A stretch of DNA of 64,000 bases from Streptomyces sp. NBC_01294. Lineage in GTDB: Bacteria; Actinomycetota; Actinomycetes; Streptomycetales; Streptomycetaceae. Below, one piece after another: positions 7,905 to 15,620 of this stretch. The notes beneath the pieces were generated by a model. The model was given only the letters and a program-made list of their open reading frames with translations, was not told the DNA's origin and did no database searches. The position numbers and the translations under genes are program-made. Every line of letters begins with the position of its first letter. The stretch's first letter is position 1. The DNA lies in NCBI RefSeq assembly GCF_035917235.1, contig NZ_CP108423.1:5733501-5797500 (forward strand), given 5' to 3'.

Positions 7905-7935
7905 TTGACCTTGACGCAGCGGCAGGGTTTCTACT
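7905..7935 (+). promoter_or_regulatory. MerR-type promoter with 19-bp spacer and dyad operator
   Basis: A -35 TTGACC (7905-7910) and a -10 TCTACT (7930-7935) are separated by 19 bp, the overlong spacing that MerR proteins correct by DNA distortion. The spacer holds an imperfect dyad, CCTTGACGC-A-GCGGCAGGG (7909-7927). A start point 7 bases after the -10 falls on the A of the ATG at 7942, so the transcript would be leaderless. Confidence 0.7.
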
Positions 7936-7941
7936 GGGGGC

Positions 7942-8676
7942 ATGCGGATCGGAGAGATCGCCGCGCTCGTCGGGGTCACCACCCGGGCGATCCGGCACTA
8001 CCACCATGTCGGGCTGCTCCCGGAACCGGAGCGGCGACCCAACGGATACCGGGCCTACAGCGTCCGTGACGCCGTCCTGCTGGCCCGCGTGCGCCGGCTC
8101 ACCGAGCTCGGGCTCAGCCTCGACGAGGTGCGCGACGTCCTCGCGGACGACGCCGGGCGCGAACTGGCCGACGTACTCGAGGAGCTCGACGCCGACCTGG
8201 CCCGCCAGGAGGCCGAGATCGGGGAGCGGCGCAGGCGGCTCGCGGCGCTGCTCGCCGCAGGGCCGGGGGAGGGCGAGCCGCTCTCGCCGGCGCTCGCCGC
8301 GCTGTTGGCGAAGGCGCCGCAGACGGACTCGCCGACCGCCGCGATGGACCGCGAGCACCTGATCCTGCTCGACGCCGCGGGCGCGGGCGGCGAGGAGATC
8401 TACGCCGCGCTCGGGCCGCTGGCCGCCGATCCGGTGGTGCTCGCGCTGTACGAGCGGCTGGACGCCCTGGTCGACGCCCCCGTGGACGACCCGCGGATCC
8501 CCGCCCTGACGGCGGAGCTGGTGGCGGCCGTCCCCGACGAGGTGTTCGCGGCGGTCCCCGCCGACGGGGTGGTCGTGGCCGGGTTCAAGGAGGCGCTGCT
8601 CGCCGAGTTCGCGCCCGCGCAGGCGGAGGTCGTCCGCCGGGTGATGGAGGCGTTCATGGAGAGGGGGAGGGGATGA
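7942..8676 (+). CDS. MerR family transcriptional regulator
   Basis: A 244-residue regulator. Residues 1-70 form the MerR winged helix (MRIGEIAALVGVTTRAIRHYHHVGLL, then the NGYRAY wing), followed by the dimerizing coiled coil (about 75-115). The C-terminal 120 residues are an all-helical effector part of unknown ligand and lack the Cys pattern of metal sensors. The ATG at 7942 has no ribosome site, in line with leaderless expression from the promoter just upstream. It overlaps the next gene by ATGA, so it probably controls itself and that membrane protein. Confidence 0.9.
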   Translation: MRIGEIAALVGVTTRAIRHYHHVGLLPEPERRPNGYRAYSVRDAVLLARVRRLTELGLSLDEVRDVLADDAGRELADVLEELDADLARQEAEIGERRRRLAALLAAGPGEGEPLSPALAALLAKAPQTDSPTAAMDREHLILLDAAGAGGEEIYAALGPLAADPVVLALYERLDALVDAPVDDPRIPALTAELVAAVPDEVFAAVPADGVVVAGFKEALLAEFAPAQAEVVRRVMEAFMERGRG

Positions 8677-9500
8677 GCGGGATACGGGCGGCACGGATCG
8701 CCGCCACCGCCGTCGTTCCGGCGGAGCTGGCGCTCGTGGTGTGCCTGGCGGCCGGGGTCCGGCTGCCGGGGTGGGCCCTGGCCGCCGCCGAGGTGCTGGT
8801 GCTCGGGGCGGTCCTGCTGGAGGCCTGGGTGCTGGGCCGGCTGTACGCCGCCGAGCGGGCCCGCGGCGCCGCACCCGGGCAGGCCGGGCGGGCGGCGCTG
8901 CGGGCCGTGGTCCCGGTCCAGGTCCGGCGGCTGCTGCGGCACGAGCTGCGCGCCACCGCCTCCCTCGGCCGGTGGATCGTGCGCGGGAAGCACGGGGTGC
9001 GGCCCGGGGACCTGGCCGCCGGGTACACCGGTCCGCAGACGGCCATGATGTACGGGATGGTCTTCGTGTCGGTGGTCGAGACGGTCGCGCTGGCCTTCCT
9101 CATCCCCTGGCCCGCGGTCCACCGGGTGGTGCTCGTGCTCGACGTGTACGGGATCGTGATCGTGCTCGCCCTGCACGCCGCCTGCGTCACCCGCCCGCAC
9201 GTGGTCCGCCCGGACGGGTCGCTGCGGATCCGCTACGGCGCCCTCTTCGACCTCGTCGTCCCGCCGGACGCGGTGGCCTCGGTGCGGGTGGACCGCCGCT
9301 ATCCGGAGGGCCGGCTGGTCGCGCTGTCCGAGGACGGGGTGCTCGACCTCATCGTCGGCAGCCAGACCACGGTGACCCTGGAGCTGAACCGGCCCCTCCC
9401 CTTCACCCGCCCGCTCGGCGCCGTGGGAGAGGCGCGGACCATCCGCTTCCACGCGGACGACCCGCGCGCCCTGGTCGGAGCCCTGCGGCAGCCCGCGTAG
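8673..9500 (+). CDS. integral membrane protein of unknown function
   Basis: 275 residues with about four hydrophobic segments: two near 10-50 (VVPAELALVVCLAAGV and LAAAEVLVLGAVLLEAWVLG) and two near 125-170 (YGMVFVSVVETVALAFLIPW and VVLVLDVYGIVIVLALHA). The C-terminal 100 residues are soluble and beta-rich, resembling a PH-like domain at the membrane surface. No catalytic motif is recognized. It starts inside the stop codon of the MerR gene (ATGA), so it is co-expressed with that regulator and may be linked to the signal it senses. Confidence 0.75.
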   Translation: MSGIRAARIAATAVVPAELALVVCLAAGVRLPGWALAAAEVLVLGAVLLEAWVLGRLYAAERARGAAPGQAGRAALRAVVPVQVRRLLRHELRATASLGRWIVRGKHGVRPGDLAAGYTGPQTAMMYGMVFVSVVETVALAFLIPWPAVHRVVLVLDVYGIVIVLALHAACVTRPHVVRPDGSLRIRYGALFDLVVPPDAVASVRVDRRYPEGRLVALSEDGVLDLIVGSQTTVTLELNRPLPFTRPLGAVGEARTIRFHADDPRALVGALRQPA

Positions 9501-9584
9501 CCGGGGGCAGGCCGGGGCGCGCCGGGGGCAGGCCGGGGCGAGCCGGGGGCAGGCCGGGGCGAGCCGGGGGCAGGCCGGGGCGAG
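9501..9584. repeat. four tandem copies of a 21-bp GC-rich unit
   Basis: Immediately after the membrane-protein stop come four head-to-tail copies of a 21-base unit (CCGGGGGCAGGCCGGGGCGAG; the first ends GCG), then a partial fifth. The array lies between two convergent genes and ends a few bases from the stop of the RNB ribonuclease gene. Confidence 0.95.
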
Positions 9585-9597
9585 CCGGGGGCCTGCC

Positions 9598-11040
9598 TCA
9601 GGCCGGGGCGAAGAGGATCTTCGCGGTGCCCGGGTCGGCCGCCGCCAGCCGGACCCGGATGCGTTCGCCCAGCGGCAGGTCCCGCGCGGCGGACTCGATC
9701 CGGCCGACCACCGCCGGGTCCTCCAGGTGGACCGTGCCCACCAGGGGCTCGCGGTCCTTGACGTCGATGACCGTGCCCTCGAAGGTCTCCCCGACGCGGT
9801 CCTTCAGCACGGCGGCCTCGACGAGGTCCACGCACTCCCGCTCCACCGTGTTCGCCAGCCGGCTGCCGTCCGCCATCGTGTCGGGGAGCGCCGCCAGTGC
9901 CGCCACCGCCCACGGCGGGGGTTCGGCCCCGGCCACAGCCGCCACGCACAGTTCGCCGGTGTACCGGTCGACGAGCCGGCGCAGCGGCGCCGTGCAGTGG
10001 GTGTACGGGGCCGCCACCGCCGAGTGGATCGCCGGGTCGGGGCTGTCGCCGCCGGTGAAGGCGGTGTAGCCCGCGCCGCGCAGCAGGGCCGTGCACTCCT
10101 GGAGGAAGGCCGCGTGGGCGGGGCGGTGCGGGTCGAGGGAGCGGACGAGTTCGGCGTACGGGACGTGGTGCGGCCAGTCGATCCGCAAGGCCTTCGCGGC
10201 CCGCCGCAGCCGTCCGACCGCGCCGTCGGGGACGTTGGGCAGGGTCCGCAGGACGCCCGTACCGGTGGCCAGCATCAGGTCGGCCGCGGCCATACCGGTC
10301 ATCAGGGAGATCTGCGCGTTCCAGCCGTCCGCCGGGAGCGGGGCGCGGTAGGCCAGCGCGTACCTGCCGTCGTGCTCGACGATCTCCTGCTCGGGCACGT
10401 TGAGCGAGATGCCGCCGCGCTCCTGTTCGAGGGCCTCGCGGAGCCGGCCGATGTCCGCCAGGAGGGCGAGGGGCTCCTCCGCCGTTCCGGTGTCGATGGC
10501 CTTCTGGACGCGGTCGTAGTCGAGTTTGGCCCGGCTGCGGACCAGGGTGCGGCGCACGTCGACGGTCTCGACGCGGCCGTCGGGATCCAGGTCGAGCCGC
10601 CACAGCAGTGCGGGGCGGGTCTGGTCGGGCAGCAGGCTGGCCGCCCCCTCCGAGAGCACGGCCGGGTGCAGCGGGACCCTCCCGTCGGGGAAGTAGAGGG
10701 TCGTCACGCGGCGGTGGGCCTCGGCGTCGAGCGCGCCGCCGGGGGCGACGAAGGCGGCGACGTCGGCGATGGCGTAGTGCACCCGGTAGCCGCCGGCGGG
10801 CCGCTTCGCCAGGTGCATGGCCTGGTCGAGGTCGACGGACGTCGGCGGGTCGATGGTGAAGAAGGGGATGTCGGTGCTGTCCGAGTCCGGGAGGCGGGGG
10901 TGCGCGGCCGCGTGTTCCGCCTCCGCGAGGACCGCCGCCGGGAACTCCGCGGGCACCTCCAGCTTCGTCCGCAGTTCACGCAGCGCGGCCCGCAGAGCAG
11001 CCCCGTCTGCGCCGGTCATGTGCATCTGACGGCGTGGCAT
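9598..11040 (-). CDS. RNB-domain 3'-5' exoribonuclease (RNase II/R-like)
   Basis: 480 residues containing mainly the RNB catalytic domain. The active-site cluster is visible as DIPFFTIDPPTSVDLDQAM near residue 60, holding the metal-binding aspartates, followed by GYRVHYAIADVAAFV. Later family blocks such as TAPLRRLVDRY (about 378) and a short C-terminal S1-like stretch (EGTVIDVKDREPLVGTVHL) are present. It is shorter than Escherichia coli RNase R (about 810 residues) and lacks the N-terminal cold-shock domains, as is usual for this actinobacterial branch. It would degrade RNA from the 3' end in the cytoplasm. It starts at ATG 11040; its 3' end faces the 21-bp repeat array. Confidence 0.88.
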   Translation of the reverse strand: MPRRQMHMTGADGAALRAALRELRTKLEVPAEFPAAVLAEAEHAAAHPRLPDSDSTDIPFFTIDPPTSVDLDQAMHLAKRPAGGYRVHYAIADVAAFVAPGGALDAEAHRRVTTLYFPDGRVPLHPAVLSEGAASLLPDQTRPALLWRLDLDPDGRVETVDVRRTLVRSRAKLDYDRVQKAIDTGTAEEPLALLADIGRLREALEQERGGISLNVPEQEIVEHDGRYALAYRAPLPADGWNAQISLMTGMAAADLMLATGTGVLRTLPNVPDGAVGRLRRAAKALRIDWPHHVPYAELVRSLDPHRPAHAAFLQECTALLRGAGYTAFTGGDSPDPAIHSAVAAPYTHCTAPLRRLVDRYTGELCVAAVAGAEPPPWAVAALAALPDTMADGSRLANTVERECVDLVEAAVLKDRVGETFEGTVIDVKDREPLVGTVHLEDPAVVGRIESAARDLPLGERIRVRLAAADPGTAKILFAPA

Positions 11041-11142
11041 GGGTCGAGCGTAGGGGCGGTGGGCCCGGACGGCACGGCGAGCCGTCTACGCTGGCCCGGG
11101 GGCCGCATCCCCTGCGCCGTGTCGTATTGAAGGAGATCCACC

Positions 11143-11946
11143 GTGCTCGTGCTGCTGCCGCCGTCCGAAGGAAAGGCCGCCGGCGGCTCCGGCGCACCGC
11201 TGAAGCCGCAGGAGCTGTCGCTGCCCGGTCTGGCCGCGGCCCGTGCGGCGGTGCTGGAGGAACTGGTCGAGCTGTGCGCGGCGGACGAGCCGAAGGCGCG
11301 CGAGGTGCTGGGCCTGAGCGAGGGCCTGCGGGGCGAGGTCGCGAAGAACGTGGTGCTGCGCACGGCGGGGGCCCGTCCGGCGGGCGAGGTCTACACGGGC
11401 GTGCTCTACGACGCGCTGGGCCTGGCCGACCTGCCCGCGGCGGCGCGGGGGCGCGCCGAGGACGCGCTGCTCGTCTTCTCGGGGCTGTGGGGTGCGGTGC
11501 GGATCACCGACCGGATCCCCTCGTACCGCTGCTCGATGGGCGTGAAGCTGCCGGGGCTGGGCGCGCTCGGCGCGTACTGGCGGGGGCCGATGGCGGAGGT
11601 CATGCCGGAGGCGGCCGGGGACGGGCTGGTGCTGGACCTGCGGTCGGCGGCGTACGGGGCCGCCTGGAAGCCGAAGGGGGAGGTGGCGGGGCGGACCGCG
11701 ACCGTGCGGGTGCTGCACTCGCAGATGGTGGACGGGGTGGAGAAGCGGTCGGTCGTGAGCCACTTCAACAAGGCGACGAAGGGGCGGCTGGTGCGGGACC
11801 TGCTGCTCGCGGGGTCCGTCCCCGGGGCGCCGGCGGAGCTGGTGACGGCCCTGCGGGACCTGGGCTACGTGGTCGAGGCGAAGGCCCCTGCGAAGCCGGG
11901 CAAGGCGTGGTCCCTCGATGTGGTCGTGACGCAGATCCACCACTGA
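11143..11946 (+). CDS. yaaA: peroxide stress protein YaaA (UPF0246)
   Basis: 267 residues of the YaaA/DUF328 family, which lowers free iron and protects DNA during peroxide stress. The family N-terminus MLVLLPPSEGKA is clear, as are LLVFSGLWG and the helix-hairpin-like SYRCSMGVKLPGLG. GTG at 11143 is preceded by AAGGAG with 6-7 bases spacing. It is divergent from the RNB gene. Its 3' side is followed by a GC-rich dispersed repeat that can act as a terminator. Confidence 0.9.
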   Translation: MLVLLPPSEGKAAGGSGAPLKPQELSLPGLAAARAAVLEELVELCAADEPKAREVLGLSEGLRGEVAKNVVLRTAGARPAGEVYTGVLYDALGLADLPAAARGRAEDALLVFSGLWGAVRITDRIPSYRCSMGVKLPGLGALGAYWRGPMAEVMPEAAGDGLVLDLRSAAYGAAWKPKGEVAGRTATVRVLHSQMVDGVEKRSVVSHFNKATKGRLVRDLLLAGSVPGAPAELVTALRDLGYVVEAKAPAKPGKAWSLDVVVTQIHH

Positions 11947-11992
11947 CGGGCCATTGCCGGGGCGCCGTCCAGGCACACCGCTGCCACGGTAG

Positions 11993-12058
11993 CCGGGGCG
12001 CCGCCCCGGACCCCGCGCCTCAAACGCAGGCGGGGCTGAATCCAGCCCCGCCGGGGCT
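11993..12058. repeat. Streptomyces dispersed intergenic repeat with hairpin
   Basis: A copy of a GC-rich motif (GGGGC-GCCGCCCC then CCGCGCCTCAAACGC then GGCGGGGCTG) that recurs at 16664-16790 and 19966-20016. Here it ends in an inverted repeat, GGCGGGGCT (12029-12037) with AGCCCCGCC (12044-12052), placed between the convergent yaaA and primase genes, so it likely serves as a two-way terminator. Confidence 0.8.
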
Positions 12059-12806
12059 AGCGGCCCAGGGGCCAGGCGACCTTGGCCGGGGTGCGGTCGG
12101 CGGCGCCCGCATAGGCGGCGCACGCGTCCGTCAGGGTTTCCAGGAGGGTGAGCGGGTCCGGCAGCGGGTGCTCCATGCCGCGCAGCCAGGTCACCGCCTG
12201 GTCACCGGGCAGGGCCGCGGGCGGGACCAGGACGTAGCTGCCGCGGCAGTGCCAGCGCAGGCCCGGGTGCTCGTCCATCGTCTCGGGGTGGCAGTCCAGT
12301 TCGCACGGCCACCACTCGTCCTCGTCCTCGGGGGTGCCGCGGGTGGCGGTGAAGAAGAGCATCCGGGCCTGTTCGCCGGTGCCGCCCGACTCGGCGACGG
12401 GGCCGACGTCGATGCCGGCCTCCAGCAGTCGGGCGAGGGCGTTGGCGCCGGCTTCCAGCGGGACGTCGAGTACGTCGTGGACCATGCCGGTCGCGGTGAT
12501 GAAGTTGGCCTGGGGCTGGTTGCGCGCCCATCGCTCGACCTGTGCGCGGTCGGTGGTCGACTGGGTCTGCCAGGCGAAGGAGACGGGATGTCGTGCGGGC
12601 GTCGGACAGCCGATCCGGTCGCACGAACATCGGTAGCCGACGGGATGGGCGGCGGGGGCGAGCGGCAGACCGGCCGCTGCGACGGCCAGGAGGAGCGCCT
12701 CGCGCTCGCGTCCGGGATCCTCGGCGATGGGTTTCTGCCGCCGGCGCAGCCACTGGGAAATCCTGCTCTGCTCGCCGCGTTTGACGCGGCCGGACTCAGA
12801 CCCCAT
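12057..12806 (-). CDS. bifunctional DNA primase/polymerase domain protein
   Basis: 249 residues with the pattern of the prim-pol N-terminal domain proteins common in Streptomyces chromosomes. A cysteine cluster (CSCDRIGCPTPARHP, about residue 60) matches the metal-binding signature in this group, followed by a VLDVPLEAG stretch in the place where active prim-pols have a D-x-D motif. Here only one Asp of that pair is seen (VLDVPL), so catalytic activity is doubtful. No helicase domain follows, unlike in plasmid or phage versions. The ATG at 12806 gives MGSESGRVKRG. The role is unknown. Confidence 0.75.
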   Translation of the reverse strand: MGSESGRVKRGEQSRISQWLRRRQKPIAEDPGREREALLLAVAAAGLPLAPAAHPVGYRCSCDRIGCPTPARHPVSFAWQTQSTTDRAQVERWARNQPQANFITATGMVHDVLDVPLEAGANALARLLEAGIDVGPVAESGGTGEQARMLFFTATRGTPEDEDEWWPCELDCHPETMDEHPGLRWHCRGSYVLVPPAALPGDQAVTWLRGMEHPLPDPLTLLETLTDACAAYAGAADRTPAKVAWPLGR

Positions 12807-12976
12807 CTATCCCCTCACCTCACCGTATCCCCGGCGGACCTTCACATCGTCCCACCATCCTGCGCCCCGGGTGACCGCGTTCGGCGACCGGGGGGTTGCG
12901 GATGACGGATCGAAATCCCCCGCATAACCGCACAATTAGGCCAAATGTCCTCGGGTGGCCGGCGGTCGTCGACCGG

Positions 12977-13588
12977 TCAGCGGGCGGTGACGTTTGACAC
13001 CCCGCCCAGCACCCGGTCCACCAGCGCGTCGGTGTATGCGTGCGTCAGGGGCGCGGTGCGCAGCAGCCAGCGGTACGTCAGAGGCCCGAGCAGCATCTCC
13101 ACCGTCAGCCGCAGGTCCGTGTCCGGCGCGAGCTGCCCGGCCTCCCGGGCGGTGCGCAACCGGGTCTCGTACAGCGCGAGCTGTGGTTCCAGCAGCTGCT
13201 CGGTGAAGCGGGCGCCGAGCTCGGGATCGGTGGCCCCGGCCGCCGTGAGGGCGCGTGCGGGGGCCGCGTACTTCTCGTCGTTGAACTCGTCGACCGTCGC
13301 GCGCAGTACGTGCTTCAGGTCGGCGGCGAGGTCCCCGGTGTCGGGGAAGCCGGTCCACTCGGAGTCCGTCTCCGCGTCCCCGGCGAGGGCGAGCGAGGCG
13401 TCGAGGAGGACGGCGGCCTTCGACGGCCACCAGCGGTAGATGGTCTGCTTGCCGACGCCCGCGCGGGCGGCGATGGCCTCGATGGTCAGCTTGTTGTAGC
13501 CGACCTCCCCGACCAGGGTGAGCGCGGCGTCGAGGATGGCACGCCGGGAGCGGTCGCTGCGTCGGGTGGCGTCAGGGGTCTTGGTCAT
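12977..13588 (-). CDS. TetR/AcrR family transcriptional regulator
   Basis: 203 residues. The N-terminal helix-turn-helix is typical: RRAILDAALTLVGEVGYNKLTIEAIAARAGVGKQTIYRWWPSK in pattern (residues 15-57). The C-terminal ligand domain (TetR_C-type) has no recognizable ligand signature. It starts at ATG 13588 and is divergent from ddaH; a perfect 12-bp palindrome lies 18 bases before its start. It therefore probably represses itself and may also act on ddaH. Confidence 0.92.
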   Translation of the reverse strand: MTKTPDATRRSDRSRRAILDAALTLVGEVGYNKLTIEAIAARAGVGKQTIYRWWPSKAAVLLDASLALAGDAETDSEWTGFPDTGDLAADLKHVLRATVDEFNDEKYAAPARALTAAGATDPELGARFTEQLLEPQLALYETRLRTAREAGQLAPDTDLRLTVEMLLGPLTYRWLLRTAPLTHAYTDALVDRVLGGVSNVTAR

Positions 13589-13605
13589 GGCGTGAAACTA
13601 TCAAG

Positions 13606-13617
13606 CGAGACGTCTCG
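13606..13617. promoter_or_regulatory. candidate TetR operator
   Basis: CGAGACGTCTCG is a perfect 12-bp palindrome, and the flanks (AAG...GTCTT) keep partial symmetry. It sits in the 141-base gap between the TetR gene and ddaH, close to the TetR start, where an autoregulatory operator is expected. Confidence 0.6.
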
Positions 13618-13729
13618 TCTTTTCATGGTCGGGTAAACCACCCAATCGGTTCACTGTGTTGTCCTGGTTGGGGAGAGACGATTCTCTTCAGCACTCGTCC
13701 CGAGTCGTGTAAGTCGTGAGGAGCCTTCT

Positions 13730-14539
13730 TTGCGCAGAGACGCCACACCCCGGCGCTACCTGATGTGCCCACCCGCACACTTCAAGGTCACGTACTCCAT
13801 CAACCCGTGGATGGATCCCACGAAACCGGTGGACCTGCCCCTCGCACACGCCCAGTGGGAAGACCTGAGGGACCGCTACCGCGCCCTCGGCCACACCGTC
13901 GAGACCCTGACCCCCGACCCCGGACTGCCCGACATGGTCTTCGCGGCCAACGGCGCCCTCGTCGTCGACGGCCGGGTGCTCGGGGCCCGGTTCGCCTACC
14001 CGGAACGGGCCGGCGAGGCGGAGATCCACCTCGACTGGTTCCGCAGCCACGGGTACCAGCACATCCACGAGCCGTCCCACGTCAACGAGGGCGAGGGCGA
14101 CTTCGCCGTCACCGCCAGCTACATCCTGGCCGGCCGGGGCTTCCGCTCCAGCCCGCTCTCGCACGACGAGGCCCAGGAGTTCTTCGGCCGCCCGGTCATC
14201 GGCCTCGACCTGGTGGACCCGCGCTACTACCACCTGGACACGGCGCTCAGCGTCCTCGACGGCGACGAGGTCATGTACTACCCGGACGCCTTCTCACCCG
14301 GCAGCCGGGGCGTGCTCAGGCGCCTCTTCCCCGACGCGCTGATCGCGGACGGCCAGGACGCGGCGGCCCTCGGGCTGAACGCGGTGTCCGACGGCCGGCA
14401 CGTGGTGCTCCCGCAGGCGGCGACCGGACTGCTGGCGCCGCTGCGGGACCGGGGCTTCGAACCGGTCCCGATGGACCTGGGTGAACTCCTCAAGGGCGGC
14501 GGCAGCGTGAAGTGCTGCACCCAGGAGCTGCGGCCCTAG
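13730..14539 (+). CDS. ddaH: dimethylarginine dimethylaminohydrolase
   Basis: 269 residues of the guanidino-modifying enzyme superfamily; hydrolyses methylated arginines to citrulline and methylamines. Family marks are MVFAANGALVV (substrate-loop region, about residue 64), EGEGDF near 120, and the C-terminal nucleophile Cys in SVKCCTQELRP. The TTG at 13730 is chosen because GAGGAG lies 6-7 bases upstream and the encoded MRRDATPRRYLMCPP matches the usual N-terminus. The stop TAG (14537-14539) lies inside the duplicated CCTAGG target of the IS481-family element, so the insertion left the protein intact but removed the native downstream context. Confidence 0.88.
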   Translation: MRRDATPRRYLMCPPAHFKVTYSINPWMDPTKPVDLPLAHAQWEDLRDRYRALGHTVETLTPDPGLPDMVFAANGALVVDGRVLGARFAYPERAGEAEIHLDWFRSHGYQHIHEPSHVNEGEGDFAVTASYILAGRGFRSSPLSHDEAQEFFGRPVIGLDLVDPRYYHLDTALSVLDGDEVMYYPDAFSPGSRGVLRRLFPDALIADGQDAAALGLNAVSDGRHVVLPQAATGLLAPLRDRGFEPVPMDLGELLKGGGSVKCCTQELRP

Positions 14540-14540
14540 G

Positions 14541-15608
14541 TGTAATGCCCCGGGAGGTTGTGGACGGGTGATGCAGGTCTCGGCTGGGGGATCTTGAACG
14601 GGTGAGGGCCTTCCGGGTTTGGTGTGGATTGCGACGTCTACACCGACCGGAAGGCCCTCATGCCCCACCGTAATGCACCCCTGACCGAGACCGGACGGCT
14701 GCGGCTTGCCCGCTGCGTGGTCGAGGACGGCTGGACCCACCGCCGGGCAGCCGAACGCTTCCAGGTCTCCCCGACGACCGCCCAGCGGTGGGCCGACCGC
14801 TACCGAACGCTCGGCGACGCGGGCATGCACGACCGGTCTTCCCGCCCGCACAACAGCCCGCGCCGGACCCCGACCCGCACCGAACGCCGGATCATCAAGG
14901 TCCGCGTCCTGCGCAGGTGGGGACCCGCCCGCATCGCCCACCTGCTCGGCCTGGTGCCCTCAACCGTGCACCGGGTGCTGACCCGGTTCGGCCTGGCCCG
15001 CCTGTCCCATCTGGACCGGGCCACCGGCCGCGTCATACGACGCTACGAACGACCCAAGCCCGGCGAACTCGTCCACGTCGACATCAAGAAGCTCGGCAAC
15101 ATCCCTGACGGCGGCGGCCACAGGGCTCTCGGCCGACAGGCAGGCCGCAAGACCAGGTCCGGCACGGGCTACAGCTACATCCACACCGCCGTCGACGACC
15201 ACTCCCGCCTCGCCTACAGCGAGATCCTGGCCGACGAGAAGAAGGAGACCGCCGCCGGCTTCTGGACCCGGGCCCAGGCGTTCTTCACCGGCTGCGGGAT
15301 CACCGTCGAACGCGTCCTGACCGACAACGGCGCCTGCTACAAGTCCCACGCCTGGCGCGACACCCTGGCGGCGGCCGGGATCACCCACAAGCGAACCCGG
15401 CCCTACCGGCCCCAGACCAACGGCAAAGTCGAACGCCTCAACCGCACCCTGCTGGAGGAATGGGCCTATGCCCGCCCCTACCGGTCAGAGCAGGAACGAC
15501 GCGACGCTTTCCCCGGCTGGCTGCACACCTACAATCACCACCGCGGACACACCGCGCTCGCAGGCAAACCACCCGCCAGCCGCGTCCCCAACCTCACAGG
15601 GCAATACA
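14541..15608 (+). mobile_element. IS481-family insertion sequence, complete
   Basis: 1068 bp bounded by imperfect terminal inverted repeats: 14541-14563 (TGTAATGCCC...) and 15586-15608, which agree at 19 of 23 positions and end in TGT...ACA. It is flanked by a 6-bp target duplication CCTAGG (14535-14540 and 15609-15614). It carries one transposase gene. The clear ends and duplication indicate a fairly recent single insertion. Confidence 0.95.
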
Positions 15609-15613
15609 CCTAG
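14660..15613 (+). CDS. IS481-family DDE transposase
   Basis: 317 residues. An N-terminal helix-turn-helix (CVVEDGWTHRRAAERFQVS) is followed by the integrase-like core with Asp in VHVDIKKLG, Asp in VLTDNGACYKS and Glu in NGKVERLNRTLLEEW. The start MPHRNAPLTETGRLRL at 14660 is the usual one; an upstream ATG at 14624 is less likely. The last sense codon and the stop (ACC TAG, 15608-15613) run past the element end at 15608 into the CCTAGG duplication, so the stop codon is supplied by the target site, not by the element. Confidence 0.95.
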   Translation: MPHRNAPLTETGRLRLARCVVEDGWTHRRAAERFQVSPTTAQRWADRYRTLGDAGMHDRSSRPHNSPRRTPTRTERRIIKVRVLRRWGPARIAHLLGLVPSTVHRVLTRFGLARLSHLDRATGRVIRRYERPKPGELVHVDIKKLGNIPDGGGHRALGRQAGRKTRSGTGYSYIHTAVDDHSRLAYSEILADEKKETAAGFWTRAQAFFTGCGITVERVLTDNGACYKSHAWRDTLAAAGITHKRTRPYRPQTNGKVERLNRTLLEEWAYARPYRSEQERRDAFPGWLHTYNHHRGHTALAGKPPASRVPNLTGQYT

Positions 15614-15620
15614 GGCCGGC

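Noticed and set aside
7687..7908. Small protein gene in the region after the RNase H operon
   Set aside because: The stretch is the RNase P RNA, shown by the P1 helix and conserved blocks; the frame has no motif.
14535..14540. ddaH disrupted by the IS481 element
   Set aside because: The TAG stop is kept in the left target duplication, so the protein is complete.
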